Below are positions 48,405 to 60,387 of a stretch of 64,000 nt of DNA, one piece after another. Position 1 is the first letter of the stretch, and the number at the start of each line of letters is the position of its first letter. The notes beneath the pieces were generated by a model. That model did not search any database. It saw only the letters and a program-made list of their open reading frames with translations, and had not been told where the DNA came from. This stretch comes from Mytilus galloprovincialis (Eukaryota > Mollusca > Bivalvia > Mytilida > Mytilidae), in the NCBI RefSeq assembly GCF_965363235.1, contig NC_134842.1, positions 7,467,112 to 7,531,111 on the forward strand. The letters run 5' to 3'. The translations under genes and the position numbers were made by a program.

Positions 48405-49620
48405 CTAACGTGTATGTATAGTATGCGGTAATGAATGGGAATGTTTATATTTTAAATTTTGTTGGAAAATATTTCACATACAACGTCCAGCTCACCTGAT
48501 AAAGATACCATTAGCAGCTTAGCGGATTTTCGTATGATAAGTAGTCTTGATTAATACAGGCATGTCTAACTTTATATTACTATAATGTATTTTGAATAGA
48601 AATATTAAATATGTTTAAAAATAAGGGGGCTTTAAACGTGTATATGTAAAAGCCATCGATTTTAGTAAGAAAACATTGAATATTTCTAAAGCATTCAAAA
48701 ATGATAAATTGTCCTGGTTTTACGCTACATCACATGTTGAGGCTTTTAGAAACCACCTCATAACCATTGGTTATGAGATTACACTGAGATTATTAAAAGT
48801 CCATATTATGAGAGATGTGATTCAAAAAGAATACGTTAAGAAACTTACTTAAACGGCATTTTTTTTTCAAAAATAAAATAATATATAACATTCATATAAA
48901 CGAAAGGCGACAGATTTCAGAGGACATTCAAAATCATAGATAAAAAAACCATGTATAAGTTATACACACATGTCGGGCAATAAGGAATGCGGGTATATTT
49001 TGAAATACCAAAGCATATAATTATACATTTATTTCTATTTTTTTCAGATTCCAGAACGAATTTTAAATTACATGCAAATATAAAAATAAAATATAGCTGT
49101 ACTACGATTTTTATTTCTTAATTGATTTAAGCTGAAGGCATTTTACTTCTTTAAAGGCGTTTTTGTTTTGCAAATCTTCATAATTTTATTAAGAGAGTAA
49201 CTATGTGTCTAGTAGGGTCAGTTATGGTGATCCATGTACACTGATATCTAAGCAATAGCCAACACTACGGAGTCCGATTTTAATGACAATTTGAATTAAC
49301 AAAATATTCCACTATTCTAAAGTATGTTTTTATATCATGTTCATTTGAAATACTCAATGTCGCTTTCATGAGTAACAAATTAGTAATCAATTCAATGTTT
49401 CCGCCAAAACATTTTTTTTTGTACTTCAGTGCGTTACGTTCTCTCGCTAATTATAGACAACCTGACATCACTTAATGCCGGCTTTGACTTCCTTGCATTG
49501 ATATTAGTTTTCTGAAAAAGGCCATTGTTAATTATCTGCATTTGTTTTAAAAACAGGGTTCAAGTCAAACTGTTGTTTTTCAATACTGGGCAGGTTTATA
49601 GATTAATTTCGGACGTCAAA
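48405..49620. other. 3' flank of Kunitz gene 2 and intergenic DNA
   Basis: Holds the relic 3' UTR exon at about 49048-49110 ('tttttcag' acceptor, AATAAA at 49085-49090), after a donor at 48411. Nothing else recognised. Confidence 0.55.
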
Positions 49621-49624
49621 GTTG

Positions 49625-49750
49625 CTAAAAGTTAAAAGCGCAAACACATCAAATGAATGCAAAACAACTGTCACATTTCGGACTTGATATTGGCACTTCC
49701 TTATTTAAAAAATGTGAATTAAACCTGGTTTTAAAGATAATATAACCTCT
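49625..49750 (+). repeat. R4 interspersed repeat copy
   Basis: 'acacatcaaatgaatgcaaa', 'caactgtcacatt' and 'taaacctggtttta' in the R4 order. Confidence 0.55.
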
Positions 49751-49764
49751 CATAGTCGCATAAT

Positions 49765-50935
49765 ATATCAGCATATTGACATCAATATGTGAACAACACA
49801 AACAGATTTTTTGGAGTGTAAACAATTCTTTGGATGTTTTAGATAAATTACGTGCTTTTGATGGTCTTTTTGATTCTGTTGACAGTTTTGATTTTTCTAC
49901 TCTTTACACTACACTTCCACACTATCTTATCAAACAAAAGTTTTCCTATTTAATTACATGTAATTGGTCGTTTGATAAATCTGAATGCATATATATTTGC
50001 TGCAACTCATTTAAAACCTTCGTCTCCAATGAGAAAGGTAAATATGCTAGATATACTTACTAGAGGTGTGATGAGATGATTGAAGCTGTTAATTTTCTCC
50101 TTGATGATATTTATGTACGTTTCGGCAACAAAGTTTATCGACAGGTTGTAGGTATCCCTATGTGCACTAAGTGCGCCCCCTTAATAGCTGACTTGTTTTT
50201 GTACTGTTGGCTAAACTCAGTAAAGACCCGTCGAAATTGCATTTAATTGATAAATTCAACAACACTTACCGTTATCTTGATGTTATTTTTTCGTTAAATA
50301 ATCAAGAATTTTCTCAATATACTGCTGAAATTTACCCCAAGGAACTTACTTTAAATCAAATGTAAACGGTAATAAATGTCCTTTCCTAGATTAAGATATT
50401 TCGTTTTTTAAACGGGAAACTCCACACTAAAATTTACGACAAACGGGACGAATTTTCGTTCCCTATTGTTAATTTTACATTTTTAGATGGTGATGTTCCT
50501 TTGACCACATCTTACGGTGTTTATATTTCACAGCTCGTTCGCTATGCCCGTGTCTGTTGTGACGTTTTTGATTTTAACGAACGTAATGTATGAATAACTG
50601 GTTAATTACTAAATCAGGGGTATCCTTACCATAAATTACTTTAAACCTTTACTACATTTTTCCATAGATATACAGATTTGGTTTTGAAGTTTTGTTATTT
50701 CAAACGGGATAGCACAAGTCATCCACATTTTTACGGAAATGTTGTTAATCCGTGCCCGGAAATTTAAACATGATCCTGATAAGCTTATCGCTCCTTTAAA
50801 TAAACTTATTCTAAAAGGTTACCAATTCAACACTGTGATAAGATCATTGAATATTGTTTTTATTGGTATTAATATTGATTTTGTTATCAGTAAATTAAAA
50901 GCAAACTAAATATTACTAGTATGCTATATACATAT
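49765..50935 (+). mobile_element. Penelope-like element, family B, 5'-truncated
   Basis: Starts within the RT: WSVNNSLDVLDKLRAF, FDFSTLYTTLPHYLIKQKF, then the CAPLIADLFLY region (about 50170), YDKRDEF (about 50440) and YGVYISQLVRYARVC (about 50515). Same family as 33.5 kb but a more distant member. The copy is broken and lacks the long tail. Confidence 0.82.
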
Positions 50936-50939
50936 ACAC

Positions 50940-51465
50940 ATTCATGAATATACAATCTGTCGATACCTGTATCTTGGCATTGTACAAGGTCATGTTTTTC
51001 TCTGACTGTTTATGACGTCTTTACACTAAATCCATCGGATGTTGGATGTGTACGGATTAATAATTTAGTCTAAGATGCATGATTTTTTTTAGTTGTTAGT
51101 GGCTTTGAACTAGCTGTCAGTTTACTACGAGTACTTTCAGATCTGTTTCTATGGTCTTTTTGTTGTTGGGATGTACAAGTACCCGACCACGTCCACTTGT
51201 ATTTATTTTCCTTCTAATGAGTTAGTCGTTTGTTTATGTGTTACATATTTGTTTTTCGTTAATTTTTTTGAAGCCGTTAGTTTTCTCGTTTTAATTGCTT
51301 TACATTGTAATTTTTGGGCCTTTTATAGCTGACTATGCGGTATGGGCTTTGCTAATTGTTAAAGGTCGTATGGTGACCTATAGTTGTTAATTTCTGTGCC
51401 ATTTTGGTCTCTTGTGGAGAGTTGTCTCATTGGTAATAATACCACATCTTCTTTTTTATATGACA
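50940..51465 (-). repeat. R2 and associated repeat
   Basis: Reverse complement of pieces of 32008-32720: 'ttggatgtgtacggattaat', 'cgtccacttgtattt', 'gactatgcggtatgggcttt', 'gtgacctatagttgttaatt' and 'gagttgtctcattgg'. Here the pieces are in one collinear order, so this copy shows the fuller structure. Confidence 0.8.
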
Positions 51466-51819
51466 GATTAAAAGGTCCAACGTTGGGTAGTCAGTCGAAC
51501 TTGTGTTGTCCTCTCAATCAAAAAACAAACAACTATGTTAACCAAGAAAAAAAATCAAAATGCCATGTATAATCTCAATAGACAAAGAGATGAAAGAAAG
51601 CGTGGATACCAAAGGCACATTCAAACTCATGAATTGAAAATAAACTTACAACATCATGACTAAAAAGAAATTGACCAACAGTACAAAAACAAAATACAGA
51701 AAACCTAAGAGAGACCAACAAGTACCCCAAATTACACTTGATGTGTTCTCATGTGCTTTCAGAGGTTAATCATATCCTGATCCACACTTTGCACTGTTGT
51801 TCATGTTTAGACATAACTG

Positions 51820-54800
51820 GTGAAAATTCTTATTCGGTATTTCACATTCAAGGAAAAGTGGACGTGATTGTAGATACGACAATTGGAACATATCCGTTGC
51901 TATACGTGAACCGACAATCCATAACGCTCAATCAACAAAGCAATGGGGGCAATAAAAGTGTTTGGTATTGCGGAACCAGTGATTCTCGTGGTGTCTCTAT
52001 TTTACAAACAAATAATTGTCCTGGCGAAGTCGTTTTTGATAATGATCGATAATAGTAACCCGCAAAACGGTCGAATAATAAAATGTAGCATCAAAACGGA
52101 AAGTGCGATTTATCATATTTCAAATATATATGCCAACAATAGTGGCGTCGAGAGGAAACGGCTTTTTGAATCATTTCATAATTTTTTTGGTAATTTTACA
52201 GACGATAGTGTAGACCATTACAATATTTTGGTAGGGGATTTTAACTGTACTCTTGACAAAACAATTGATAGAAATCCCTCTCATAATCGTGATGACATTG
52301 GTACAAAGGAATTACTTTTTTATTGTCACAATATGATCTAACAGATATTTGGAGGGACAGATATCCAAAACAAACGGTATACGTTTCAGAGAGGAAATTC
52401 AAAGTCTAGAATAGACTTTATCTTTTGTGATAAAAGTCTGTCAAATAAAGTTTACAATGTTGGTATCGCGCATTGTCCTTTTAGCGATCATGGTCTTGTG
52501 TCATTCAAATTAAAACTTGATGAAATACAAAGAGGTCCGAGTATATGGATAATGAATATCAATACTATAAAAAGTGAAGAATTTATAACATGCAAGCTTA
52601 GAATTATATAAAGTAAAGTATATAATGGAATTTACTTGACCGTGATATTACAGCGGAGGAAATAATGAAAGTTCTAAAAATTATAAAAACAAATAAATCC
52701 CCAGGGGAAGACGGGATCATATCTGAATTTTATGTATTATTTTGGAATATCATACAAGAAGAATTTTGTACGTTATTGCAAGAAATATTTAATGACAAAA
52801 CATTGTCGGACTCGCAATATAAAGGAGTTTTAACATTATTATTTAAGGGCGGGGAACGGGAAAATATACGAAACTGGCGCCCACTTACTCTACTGAATTG
52901 CGATTATAAAATTATAGCTAAAATACTAGCAGAAAGATTAAAAATAGTCCTTCCTAAGCTTATACATCCCGACCAAAAAGGGTTTGTAAAAGGCAGACAT
53001 ATAACGGAAGCGAATAGAATGATACAGGATATCATAAAATATATTGATGACGAAGATGAAGAGGGTATAATTGTCTTTTTAGACCAACGAAAGGCCTTTG
53101 ATAGGATGGAATGGGGATGGCTAGATTTCGTTATGAAGGAATTTAATTTTGGGGACAAATTTCTTGGTTGGGTTCAAATGCTATTAAAAGGTGCAAAGAC
53201 GTGTATTAAAACAAATGGCTACGTCTCAAAATATTTTTCAATTTCTAGATCAGCCAGGCAGGGATGTCCTATAGCCCCCTTTTTATATATATTACAGGCA
53301 GAGCCCTTGGCCTGTGCAATAAGGGCAGAAAAGGAAATTCAAGGCATTATATTGCCTGGGGAAGAAAATGGGGAGCGAATAGAAACCAAATTAAATATGT
53401 TTGCAGACGACACGCAATTATTAAATAAAAATGAAAGTTCTGTAAAAAAAATCTTTTGAAATATTAGACAAATATGAAAAGGCATCGGGTTCTAAATTAA
53501 TTATGAAAAGACTAAGGGAATAAATATTGGCGCAAATAAACGCAGACGACCTACTTATAAAAAGATAAGCTGGACAACAGATAACATAAAAGCACTAGGT
53601 ATTCACCATGGTTATAACATTGACTATGACAAAATTTGGAAATCAATATTAGAAAAAGTACAAAATTGTGTACACGTCTGGAAAAGTCGAAAATTGACTT
53701 ACTCTGGAAAAGTCCTTATTATTAAAAAAATAATTATATCAGTGTTTGGATATGAGTTAGAAATAATAGGTATACCCGAAAAATACAAAAAAGAATTGAA
53801 TAAGATAATATGGAATTTTATTTGGGATGGGAAAGTGAATCAAGTAGACCGGAATGTTTGTTGTTTAAATGTTAAAAAGGGGGGCATGGTGATGGTAAAT
53901 TTAGATAGTTGGATAGAAAGTAAATATATCAAATCTTTATATTCGATATTACATAAGCCATTATCTAGTTGGAATGCAATAGGTAAATTTTGGTTAAAAA
54001 AATGTGATAAGAAATTTGAGGATGAACTTTTTCTGTGTAAATGTTCTAACCTTTCAGGTCTTGAGATAAAAAACCTACCACATTATTACAAAAGCGCTTT
54101 ACAATCGTGGTCAAAATTGACAAAGATCACACAGGGTATATTTAACGGAATGGAAGTAAAGAAACAGCGATTATTTGGAAACTCAAATATTTTATTTCAG
54201 GGCAAATCTTTATTTTATTCTTCCGTTTCAAAAAGTCAGATCAAAACTATTGGTGATATATGGGACGATAATACCAAAGATTTTAAATCGTGCAATGAAA
54301 TATATAGACAATTAATAGATAAACGTAATTGTATTTCGGAATATTCACGAATTAAAAGTTCCATACCACAAACATTCATGCAGATTTAAAAAAATAACGA
54401 TGATCAACCTGCTTTAAAAAGCAACAAAATAAAAATGTCTGAAAACCTTGAATTTTTAAATCCAGACAATAAAATTATTAAAATCAAGGATTTGACATTA
54501 AAATATGTTCAATTAAACATTAACATAACTGAGACCCCTAAGTGTCAAACAAAATAGGAAAATTTGTATAGCGAGTATATAAATTGGGAAAAAATTTGGC
54601 TAAATCTAAGTAAAATGAATATTAATAGAAAAGTTAAAGAATTTCAATGGAAATGTATACACGGGATTATATATACAGAAAACAGACTGAAAATAATGCA
54701 CATGTCAAATGGAAAATGTCACTTATGTGACATTTTCCATTTGACATGTGTATTATTTTCAGTCTAATATTGAAATTAATAATATTGAAACTCTTGAGCA

Positions 54801-55180
54801 TTTATTTTATCAATGTATCAATGTTAAACCATTGATAGAAACGGTTGTTAGAAATTTACAACTTTGTAACCTTATAAGCGACGAGGCTCTCGTTGAAAAG
54901 GATATTTTATTAGGAACTTGTACAGAGAATTCGAATAACTTTATTTCAAATTGGCTATTTGGAAAATACGTAATAAATGCAAATTCGATAAAATTAAACT
55001 GAATGTACAGTCTATACAGGCTTTGCTAAAACTGCACATGAAAAACGAATTAAAATTTCTTCTGCTACGCTCGGATATAAAGTATATATGCAAAACAAAA
55101 ATTACACTCTTTATCAAAAAATTTAGGAAGATGTACTTAGTTCTACTGCTATAAACGAAAGGTGTGTTCGATTCCATATA
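51820..55180 (+). mobile_element. L1/Tx1-type LINE, ORF2 part
   Basis: An apurinic endonuclease precedes a reverse transcriptase in one orientation. Endonuclease pieces: CGTSDSRGVSIL (about 51975), NIYANN (about 52122), VGDFNC (about 52232), SRIDFIFCD (about 52405) and FSDHGLVSFKL (about 52480). RT at 52665-53456: NKSPGEDGI, NWRPLTLLN, DQKGFVKGRHI, FLDQRKAF, SARQGCPIAP and MFADDTQ, which is the L1-like form of the FADD active site. The usual 3' part follows (53470-55160), with a CHLC and HLFYQC zinc-knuckle-like motif near the end. ORF1 and the 5' UTR are missing. There are several frame breaks (about five or six), so it is inactive but not old. No poly(A) tail is obvious. Confidence 0.9.
54684..54765. 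repeat. 39-bp near-perfect inverted duplication inside the LINE
   Basis: 54684-54722 ('agactgaaaataatgcacat' onward) is the reverse complement of 54727-54765 with one mismatch and a 4-base loop. It interrupts the LINE coding sequence at the CHLC motif, and downstream coding resumes as NIEINNIETLEHLF. It is a secondary event in this copy. Confidence 0.9.
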
Positions 55181-55820
55181 TACTTATCCTATTGTATCTT
55201 GTGTATAAAGTAGTGAACAATATGTTATTATAACAGAAAGAAAAAACAATATTTTGTATTGTAATTATTATTTAAATCTATGTCTGTGCATATTAGTTAC
55301 ATTAGTAAATTACCACATATATTATGCTTCGTAATACATTTGTACTCACCACATGTGCTTTATCCTTTTTTATAATCCATAAATATATATTAAAGAATAC
55401 TTTCAAATTCTGTTCAATCACATCAAAATTCTTCAAGTCAAACTATAACTTATTTTCGCAATCAAATTTTAAAGTATTTCCTGTTTAAATCAACACATGT
55501 GTGTTCAGTGAACCGGATATACGATAGTGATTTTATACAGTGATCTTATCAGGTGTGAAAATCAATTGTATTGGTTATTTAAATATAATTATGTATGTAA
55601 AACTATTGTATAAACTCATCTGATATTTTCCCTGGTCAAGTGAGGCTGTTAAAATACAGGGGCCCCTAAGTATGCGACCTGGGCTACTTAGGTATTTATA
55701 TATCAGGGAATGATTGAATAAAATATTTGTTATCGTTAAAAAAAAACCCAAAAAACAAAGCACACAGGTAAACATGATGCCAAAGATACTAAATTTAGCC
55801 GTATTTGACACAACAGTTGA
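55181..55820. other. Intergenic DNA after the LINE
   Basis: AT-rich; the LINE 3' UTR probably extends to about 55260. No exon recognised. Confidence 0.45.
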
Positions 55821-55824
55821 GATT

Positions 55825-55950
55825 TTTTTTGGTCATCAATGCTCGTCAACTTTGTACTTTGTTTGGCTTTCTAACTATTTTGATCTGAGCGTCACTGATG
55901 AGTCTGATGTAGACGATCGGGCGTCTGACGTATAACGTTATAAGCCTGTT
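55825..55950 (-). repeat. R1 short interspersed repeat
   Basis: 'aactttgtactttgtttggc', 'gagcgtcactgatgagtctg' and 'gtagacgatcgggcgtctga' in reverse orientation. Confidence 0.75.
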
Positions 55951-56154
55951 TACTTTGATATATATTTACACCACTCGGTCGATGCCACCGCAGGTTGATT
56001 TTTGTGTCCGTGGGTATAACCAGCCTAGTAGTCAGCACTTCGGTGTTGAGATGAATATCAATTATATTGTGATTTTTTTTTTAATTTACTGTTTGCAAAA
56101 GTATGGATTATTCGAAATACTCATGATTTTGTTTTATCCCGGACCTAAATAACC

Positions 56155-56285
56155 TTAGCCGTATTTGACACAACTTTTTGGCATTTTGGGTCAATGTTCT
56201 TCAACTTTGTACTTTGTTTGGCTTTTTAACTATTTTGATTTGAGCGTCAATGATGCGTCTTATGAGTAAAAAAAGACAGACACAA
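56155..56285 (-). repeat. R1 short interspersed repeat, second of three
   Basis: Shares with the preceding copy not only R1 but also the flank 'ttagccgtatttgacacaac' (55795 and 56156), so a segment larger than R1 was duplicated in tandem here. Confidence 0.75.
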
Positions 56286-56644
56286 ATTCATAATTAAAGC
56301 AGACAAGCAATACGTAAAGCGGTCCTTATGTCAAGTCAATTTAGCGATGAGCAGACAAGTCAAAAGATAACTTAAGATCAGGTCTTGTTCAATTGGAGTT
56401 CATATAAGATTAAATACAAAGCTCTTACTTATGTTTATATTTAGCTGAACCTTCGGTCCCTTCTAATTTAATCATCGTTTGTATATATATGGATTTTCAA
56501 AACCTTTGATCCGAGCATCAGTAAAAATACATTAATTGTCGAAATAAACATATGAAGCATTACACATGTTTCGTTAAAGTTATAACACAACAAACACAGT
56601 ACATCAAACAAATAAACAGAAAAATCTATTTAGTTGTAGTTTTT

Positions 56645-56800
56645 TTCTAGATTATTTGCGTATCGCTCTCTTATCAATGGTCTTCGTCTTTGTACTTTAT
56701 TTTGCGTTTTAAATTTTTCTTTTTATTCGAGCGTCATTTGTATGCTTTCGTAGACGGAATGCACGTCTGACGTACCCATTTTAAGCCTGCCATATATCAG
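56645..56800 (-). repeat. R1 short interspersed repeat, third of three
   Basis: 'atggtcttcgtctttgtact', 'cgagcgtcatttg' and 'gtagacggaatgcacgtctg'. More diverged than the other two. Confidence 0.65.
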
Positions 56801-57350
56801 TGATGAATTAATGTTATATTTATCTGAATAGATCAGTTTAATGGATTATTTATTAGTGACACACAACTCAAAGACTTCATGAACTGTTAATGTCTGGCTC
56901 GTGTGAAGTTAATAAAATGTATCAATATCAAAGATCTGAATTAATTGTTTTTCTTCACGAAGCATATTTTGTAAATGTTTTTACATATTTTTGTCTCAAT
57001 ATTCATCATCTATAGATTAACGGATAAGTATTCTCTTTTAAAACTTGAGGAGTCAATATGGTTTGTTTGGTCGTCTTGAATATGCATGAGTTAATCACAC
57101 ACGGGATATTTAATTAGATGGAGTCTTGACTAAAATACACACGAAACGAAACTACATATTATTGACCCTATGCTCTGTCAATTGTTTATTTCACACTTTT
57201 GATAGTTTGGATAAATGTTTTACATTGTTATAAATAAAATATAAAAATTTGAGTCAAATCGGTGACCATGAATTTGACAGTTAGTGTCCCTTTAAAAAAG
57301 AACTATATAATCAACACTTGTTTTTATTTTCAATTTTTACTTACTCCTTA
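56801..57350. other. Intergenic DNA, no gene seen
   Basis: No exon or repeat recognised. Confidence 0.45.
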
Positions 57351-57354
57351 ATTC

Positions 57355-57705
57355 CTACCTTCATCAAGTACGCTCGAAGTACGTTTTTTGTAACACCTTT
57401 CATCAGTAACGCGCAAGACGCAATTATTTGGACGAACCTTCATCAGGTATGCTAGAGATACATTTTTTTTCGGATTTATCGTCGTCAGGTCCGCTCATGA
57501 CACGGATTCACCTTCATATGACACACTAGTGACACGTAGTGTAAATTAACCTTTATCAAAAATGCTTGGGATACACATTATTGAAACAGCTTTACCCTTC
57601 TTGTACGCTGGAGACACGTTTTTTTTTTTGGAATTAACTGCCTCAGATACACCAAAGACACGTGTTTTGATCTTATCTGCATGAGGTATGCTCGAAGCAG
57701 TTGGT
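57355..57705. repeat. Degenerate tandem array, unit about 50 bp
   Basis: Seven or so diverged units on the theme 'ccttcatcaggtacgctcga' + 'gacacg' + T run, at about 57358, 57400, 57442, 57490, 57550, 57595 and 57680. The theme resembles the core of R1, from which it may derive. Confidence 0.55.
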
Positions 57706-58009
57706 ATACATGGGTTGAAGAGTATATCAAATATTGTGATTTAAAGAAAAAGATATGCACGAGTCTCCATTTTGAAGTAATTTGTTTTTTTCCCTTCTCT
57801 TCTTGTATTAACCATGTTAACCAATTCATTTAAATGCAAAAAATAAAGTTTTTAGTTTCCTTTCCGGACAAGGACATATAATTTTTATTGAATTCTTTTA
57901 ACATTTTAATCCAATGGAGACTAGCTCTTCTACCACAAAGTTATTATATGTCGCTTTTGTACAAGATGTTATCATATATATTAATTAAGTAAAACCACAT
58001 TGTTATGTT

Positions 58010-58165
58010 TTCCCTTGTTTTAATGTAAACAAATCTAATACATTACAATTATACTTTACGTGCACATCCTCTTTCTATCATATTCAAACACGATTTAGTT
58101 GTGCAAGTTAAATATATAAAGCACTATTCAAGTATTACTGTCAATTTAAGCTTTTCCTTATCATC
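58010..58165 (+). promoter_or_regulatory. Core promoter of Kunitz gene 3
   Basis: 'cttgttttaatgtaaacaaa', a 'cacatcctc' box, 'gtgcaagtta' at 58101 and TATATAAA at 58113-58120, about 50 bases before the ATG. This is the same series as before gene 1. Confidence 0.7.
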
Positions 58166-58171
58166 ATGATC

Positions 58172-60387
58172 ATGGAGAGCCTTATCAAAATTATGTGTGT
58201 CTGCTTCATAATAGTTGGCCTTGTTCCAAATGGTTTAAACGGAAATAGTAAGTATTTTGTTATCGTATAGTATCGTATGCATAAACATTAACGATAGAAG
58301 TGTAAGTAGATTCAAATAATATACATTTTCTGTCCAAATTTATAATTATCTAAGGTCAAAGCTTACTGTATATTGTTAAAGCTACTCTGCATAGGTCTGT
58401 TTGTTTCTAATACTATAATATTCTTCGATTTAATTTGACTCTTTTAGACGTGGTGTTCTGCATGCATTTACAATATAAATACATTATCGGTAATTAATAG
58501 ATTTGTTTTCACGAGCTTATAACCTGTTTTGTTTTACAAGGTTCAAATAATATTTCAACAATGTATATTGTTTAATCCTACAAATTTATATGCAGGCCAA
58601 TATAACTTTAAAGTGATATGAAACTTCAAATTAAAAAAAAAAATATATGCATATGTTTTTTTTTTTATAAATAAACGGCTAGTTTTCGTTATGAAACTTA
58701 TGTACATGTACTTTTTCTCAAGAAAATTTTATAATTTGTCCAAATTTATAAGAAGTTTTTTTAATTACTTGCTTACAGCATACAATTCGCCGACATGTTT
58801 TCCGCATGCAGCGTGACCTTTCCTGTAAAAATCCGGTGATCGCAATACGCAAGTGCGAATGTAAATCCAAACGTACTAAACATCGCTCCGGCATCAAGAT
58901 AAACTATATCTTATTGTACCTGTTATACACGTGCCTACCTGGATATCCATGCTTCTTTCTTGATGGTTTACAAACGAGTGACAATCGATAAACTTCGGCT
59001 TCAAAACACGACTATTTATTAGCTACCATATTTTCACAACTTTGACGGAATGAAATATGTTTTGACGATTATACGAACTTTATGCGAAAAAAGTGATAAA
59101 ATCGTGTACAGAAGACTAAGTTTATGATATATGCTGCATTAGTTCAAGTATTGGATTAACACTATTTATCATTGGTCACTCGTTTCATATGACTTTAAAG
59201 ATCAGTTTTAAGAAATATCAGTCGTTCAGTAAACAAATCGGCACTGCTTAGACACAGAATGCAAAGATAAATGATGATGATAACCGTCATTTGAATATTA
59301 CTGATTACTAGCGATATAAACCGGAGAACAGAAATGTAGTGAAATAGTCAAAATTATATCATACATATTGTACATATTTTACTCATATATATATTTATTA
59401 TCGACTCCTAGGAGTCGAGATTAGGAATTGAACGATGGACAGTTAGTGCGTGAATTTTTCTTGCTACCTGATTGGAAGATATTACGTGACGTGAATAATC
59501 AAAGTTTATTGATTGGTTAGGACAATCCAAACCTAGGAAATGTCCTTCAATCCCGTAGAGTATCGGATTTGTCCTCTCTATTTTAGCAATTAGATTTTGC
59601 CTAGTTATTAATCATGCATATTCATGATTTTGGTACACAGGTAACTTTTATCTATAAATAGTCGAATCTTCTGGAGTTTGTAAACAACAACGTTAAACGA
59701 TATATACTACTACATAACGTGTGACCTCACGTCTGGGTAAAATTCGTTGATTGATGCACGTGGCTATTCTAGTAAATGAATTAATCTACAAAGCGAGAGC
59801 ACTTTCCATTTTCATCAGCTAAGAGTCGACAAGCCCTTTTTGAAAGGCTAACGCTTGTGTAGCTTAAGTGGTCGAGTGGTCAAATGCGCTGGCCATATAT
59901 GACCACTGGGCATATATTTTCCTTCGGATGACACGTGGTCAAACAGGATTAACAACATAAAATATGTATTGATTATTTGTCTCCGGGATCATATTGATAG
60001 CGACTAAATATAATGGAAAAGTCATCTTCTGGTTTAAACTAAAAGCATTATTTTTTCAAATATCCAAGCGCACCATATACATTACTATAACTACATGTAG
60101 TTAAATTATCGTCAAAAGCTTGTGTGATACCGTTTTGTGGGAATACGTGATACGTGCAAATGTGTAGTTAAAACATTATTTTGTCATTAATTTTACAAAG
60201 TGAAACTCAGATGATTGTTTTTGTAGTTTGTATGCAAAAACCGGACCCTGGACCTTGTGAGGCACACATGTTAAGACATTACTACAATTGGCAAAAGAAA
60301 GAATGTTTGACATTTTTTTACGGAGGATGCGATGGAAATGGCAACAACTTTAAAAGTCTTGCTGAATGTCAAGCTAAATGTCCCTAA
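58172..60387 (+). CDS. Kunitz-type protease inhibitor 3 (P1 Glu)
   Basis: Exons 58172-58247 and 60227-60387, phase 1, encode 78 residues: signal peptide MESLIKIMCVCFIIVGLVPN, then one Kunitz domain ICMQKPDPGPC...YYNWQKKEC...FFYGGC...GNGNNF...EC...CP with the full C-x8-C-x15-C-x7-C-x12-C-x3-C spacing. I chose the ATG at 58172 because it lines up with genes 1 and 2; an in-frame ATG at 58166 would add two residues. P1 is Glu, followed by Ala-His. Kunitz inhibitors mostly have Lys, Arg or hydrophobic residues there, so this copy either has an unusual target or no longer inhibits. The fold-determining residues are all kept. After the stop 'cctgaat|gtatgt' leads to a 3' UTR exon. Confidence 0.9.
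58606..59200. mobile_element. 595-bp TIR element in the Kunitz 3 intron
   Basis: Ends 'ctttaaagtgatatgaaac' and 'gtttcatatgactttaaag' are inverted with one mismatch over 19 bases. The inside has no coding frame that I can assign, including 58806-58991. Probably a non-autonomous DNA transposon. Confidence 0.65.
59201..60226 (+). other. Second half of the Kunitz 3 intron
   Basis: Contains a 16-base perfect palindrome 'cgactcctaggagtcg' at about 59400 and, near 59860, 'taagtggtcgagtggtcaaa' followed by 'tgcgctggcc', which resembles a tRNA A-box region; no matching B-box was found. Origin unknown. Confidence 0.45.

Noticed and set aside
51738-52341. Two overlapping host-like frames
   Set aside because: The codons give the endonuclease motifs of the LINE that follows, so they belong to that element.
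53456-54767. Separate genes in the frames downstream of the RT
   Set aside because: They read as the C-terminal region of an L1/Tx1-type ORF2 in collinear order and are parts of one LINE.
59855-59910. tRNA-like sequence 'gtggtcgagtggtcaaa'
   Set aside because: No B-box or acceptor stem found within 100 bases.
60181-60226. Start of Kunitz gene 3 at an ATG directly upstream of the domain exon
   Set aside because: The codons before 60227 are the pyrimidine tract and acceptor. The signal exon at 58172 with matching phase and promoter is the better start.
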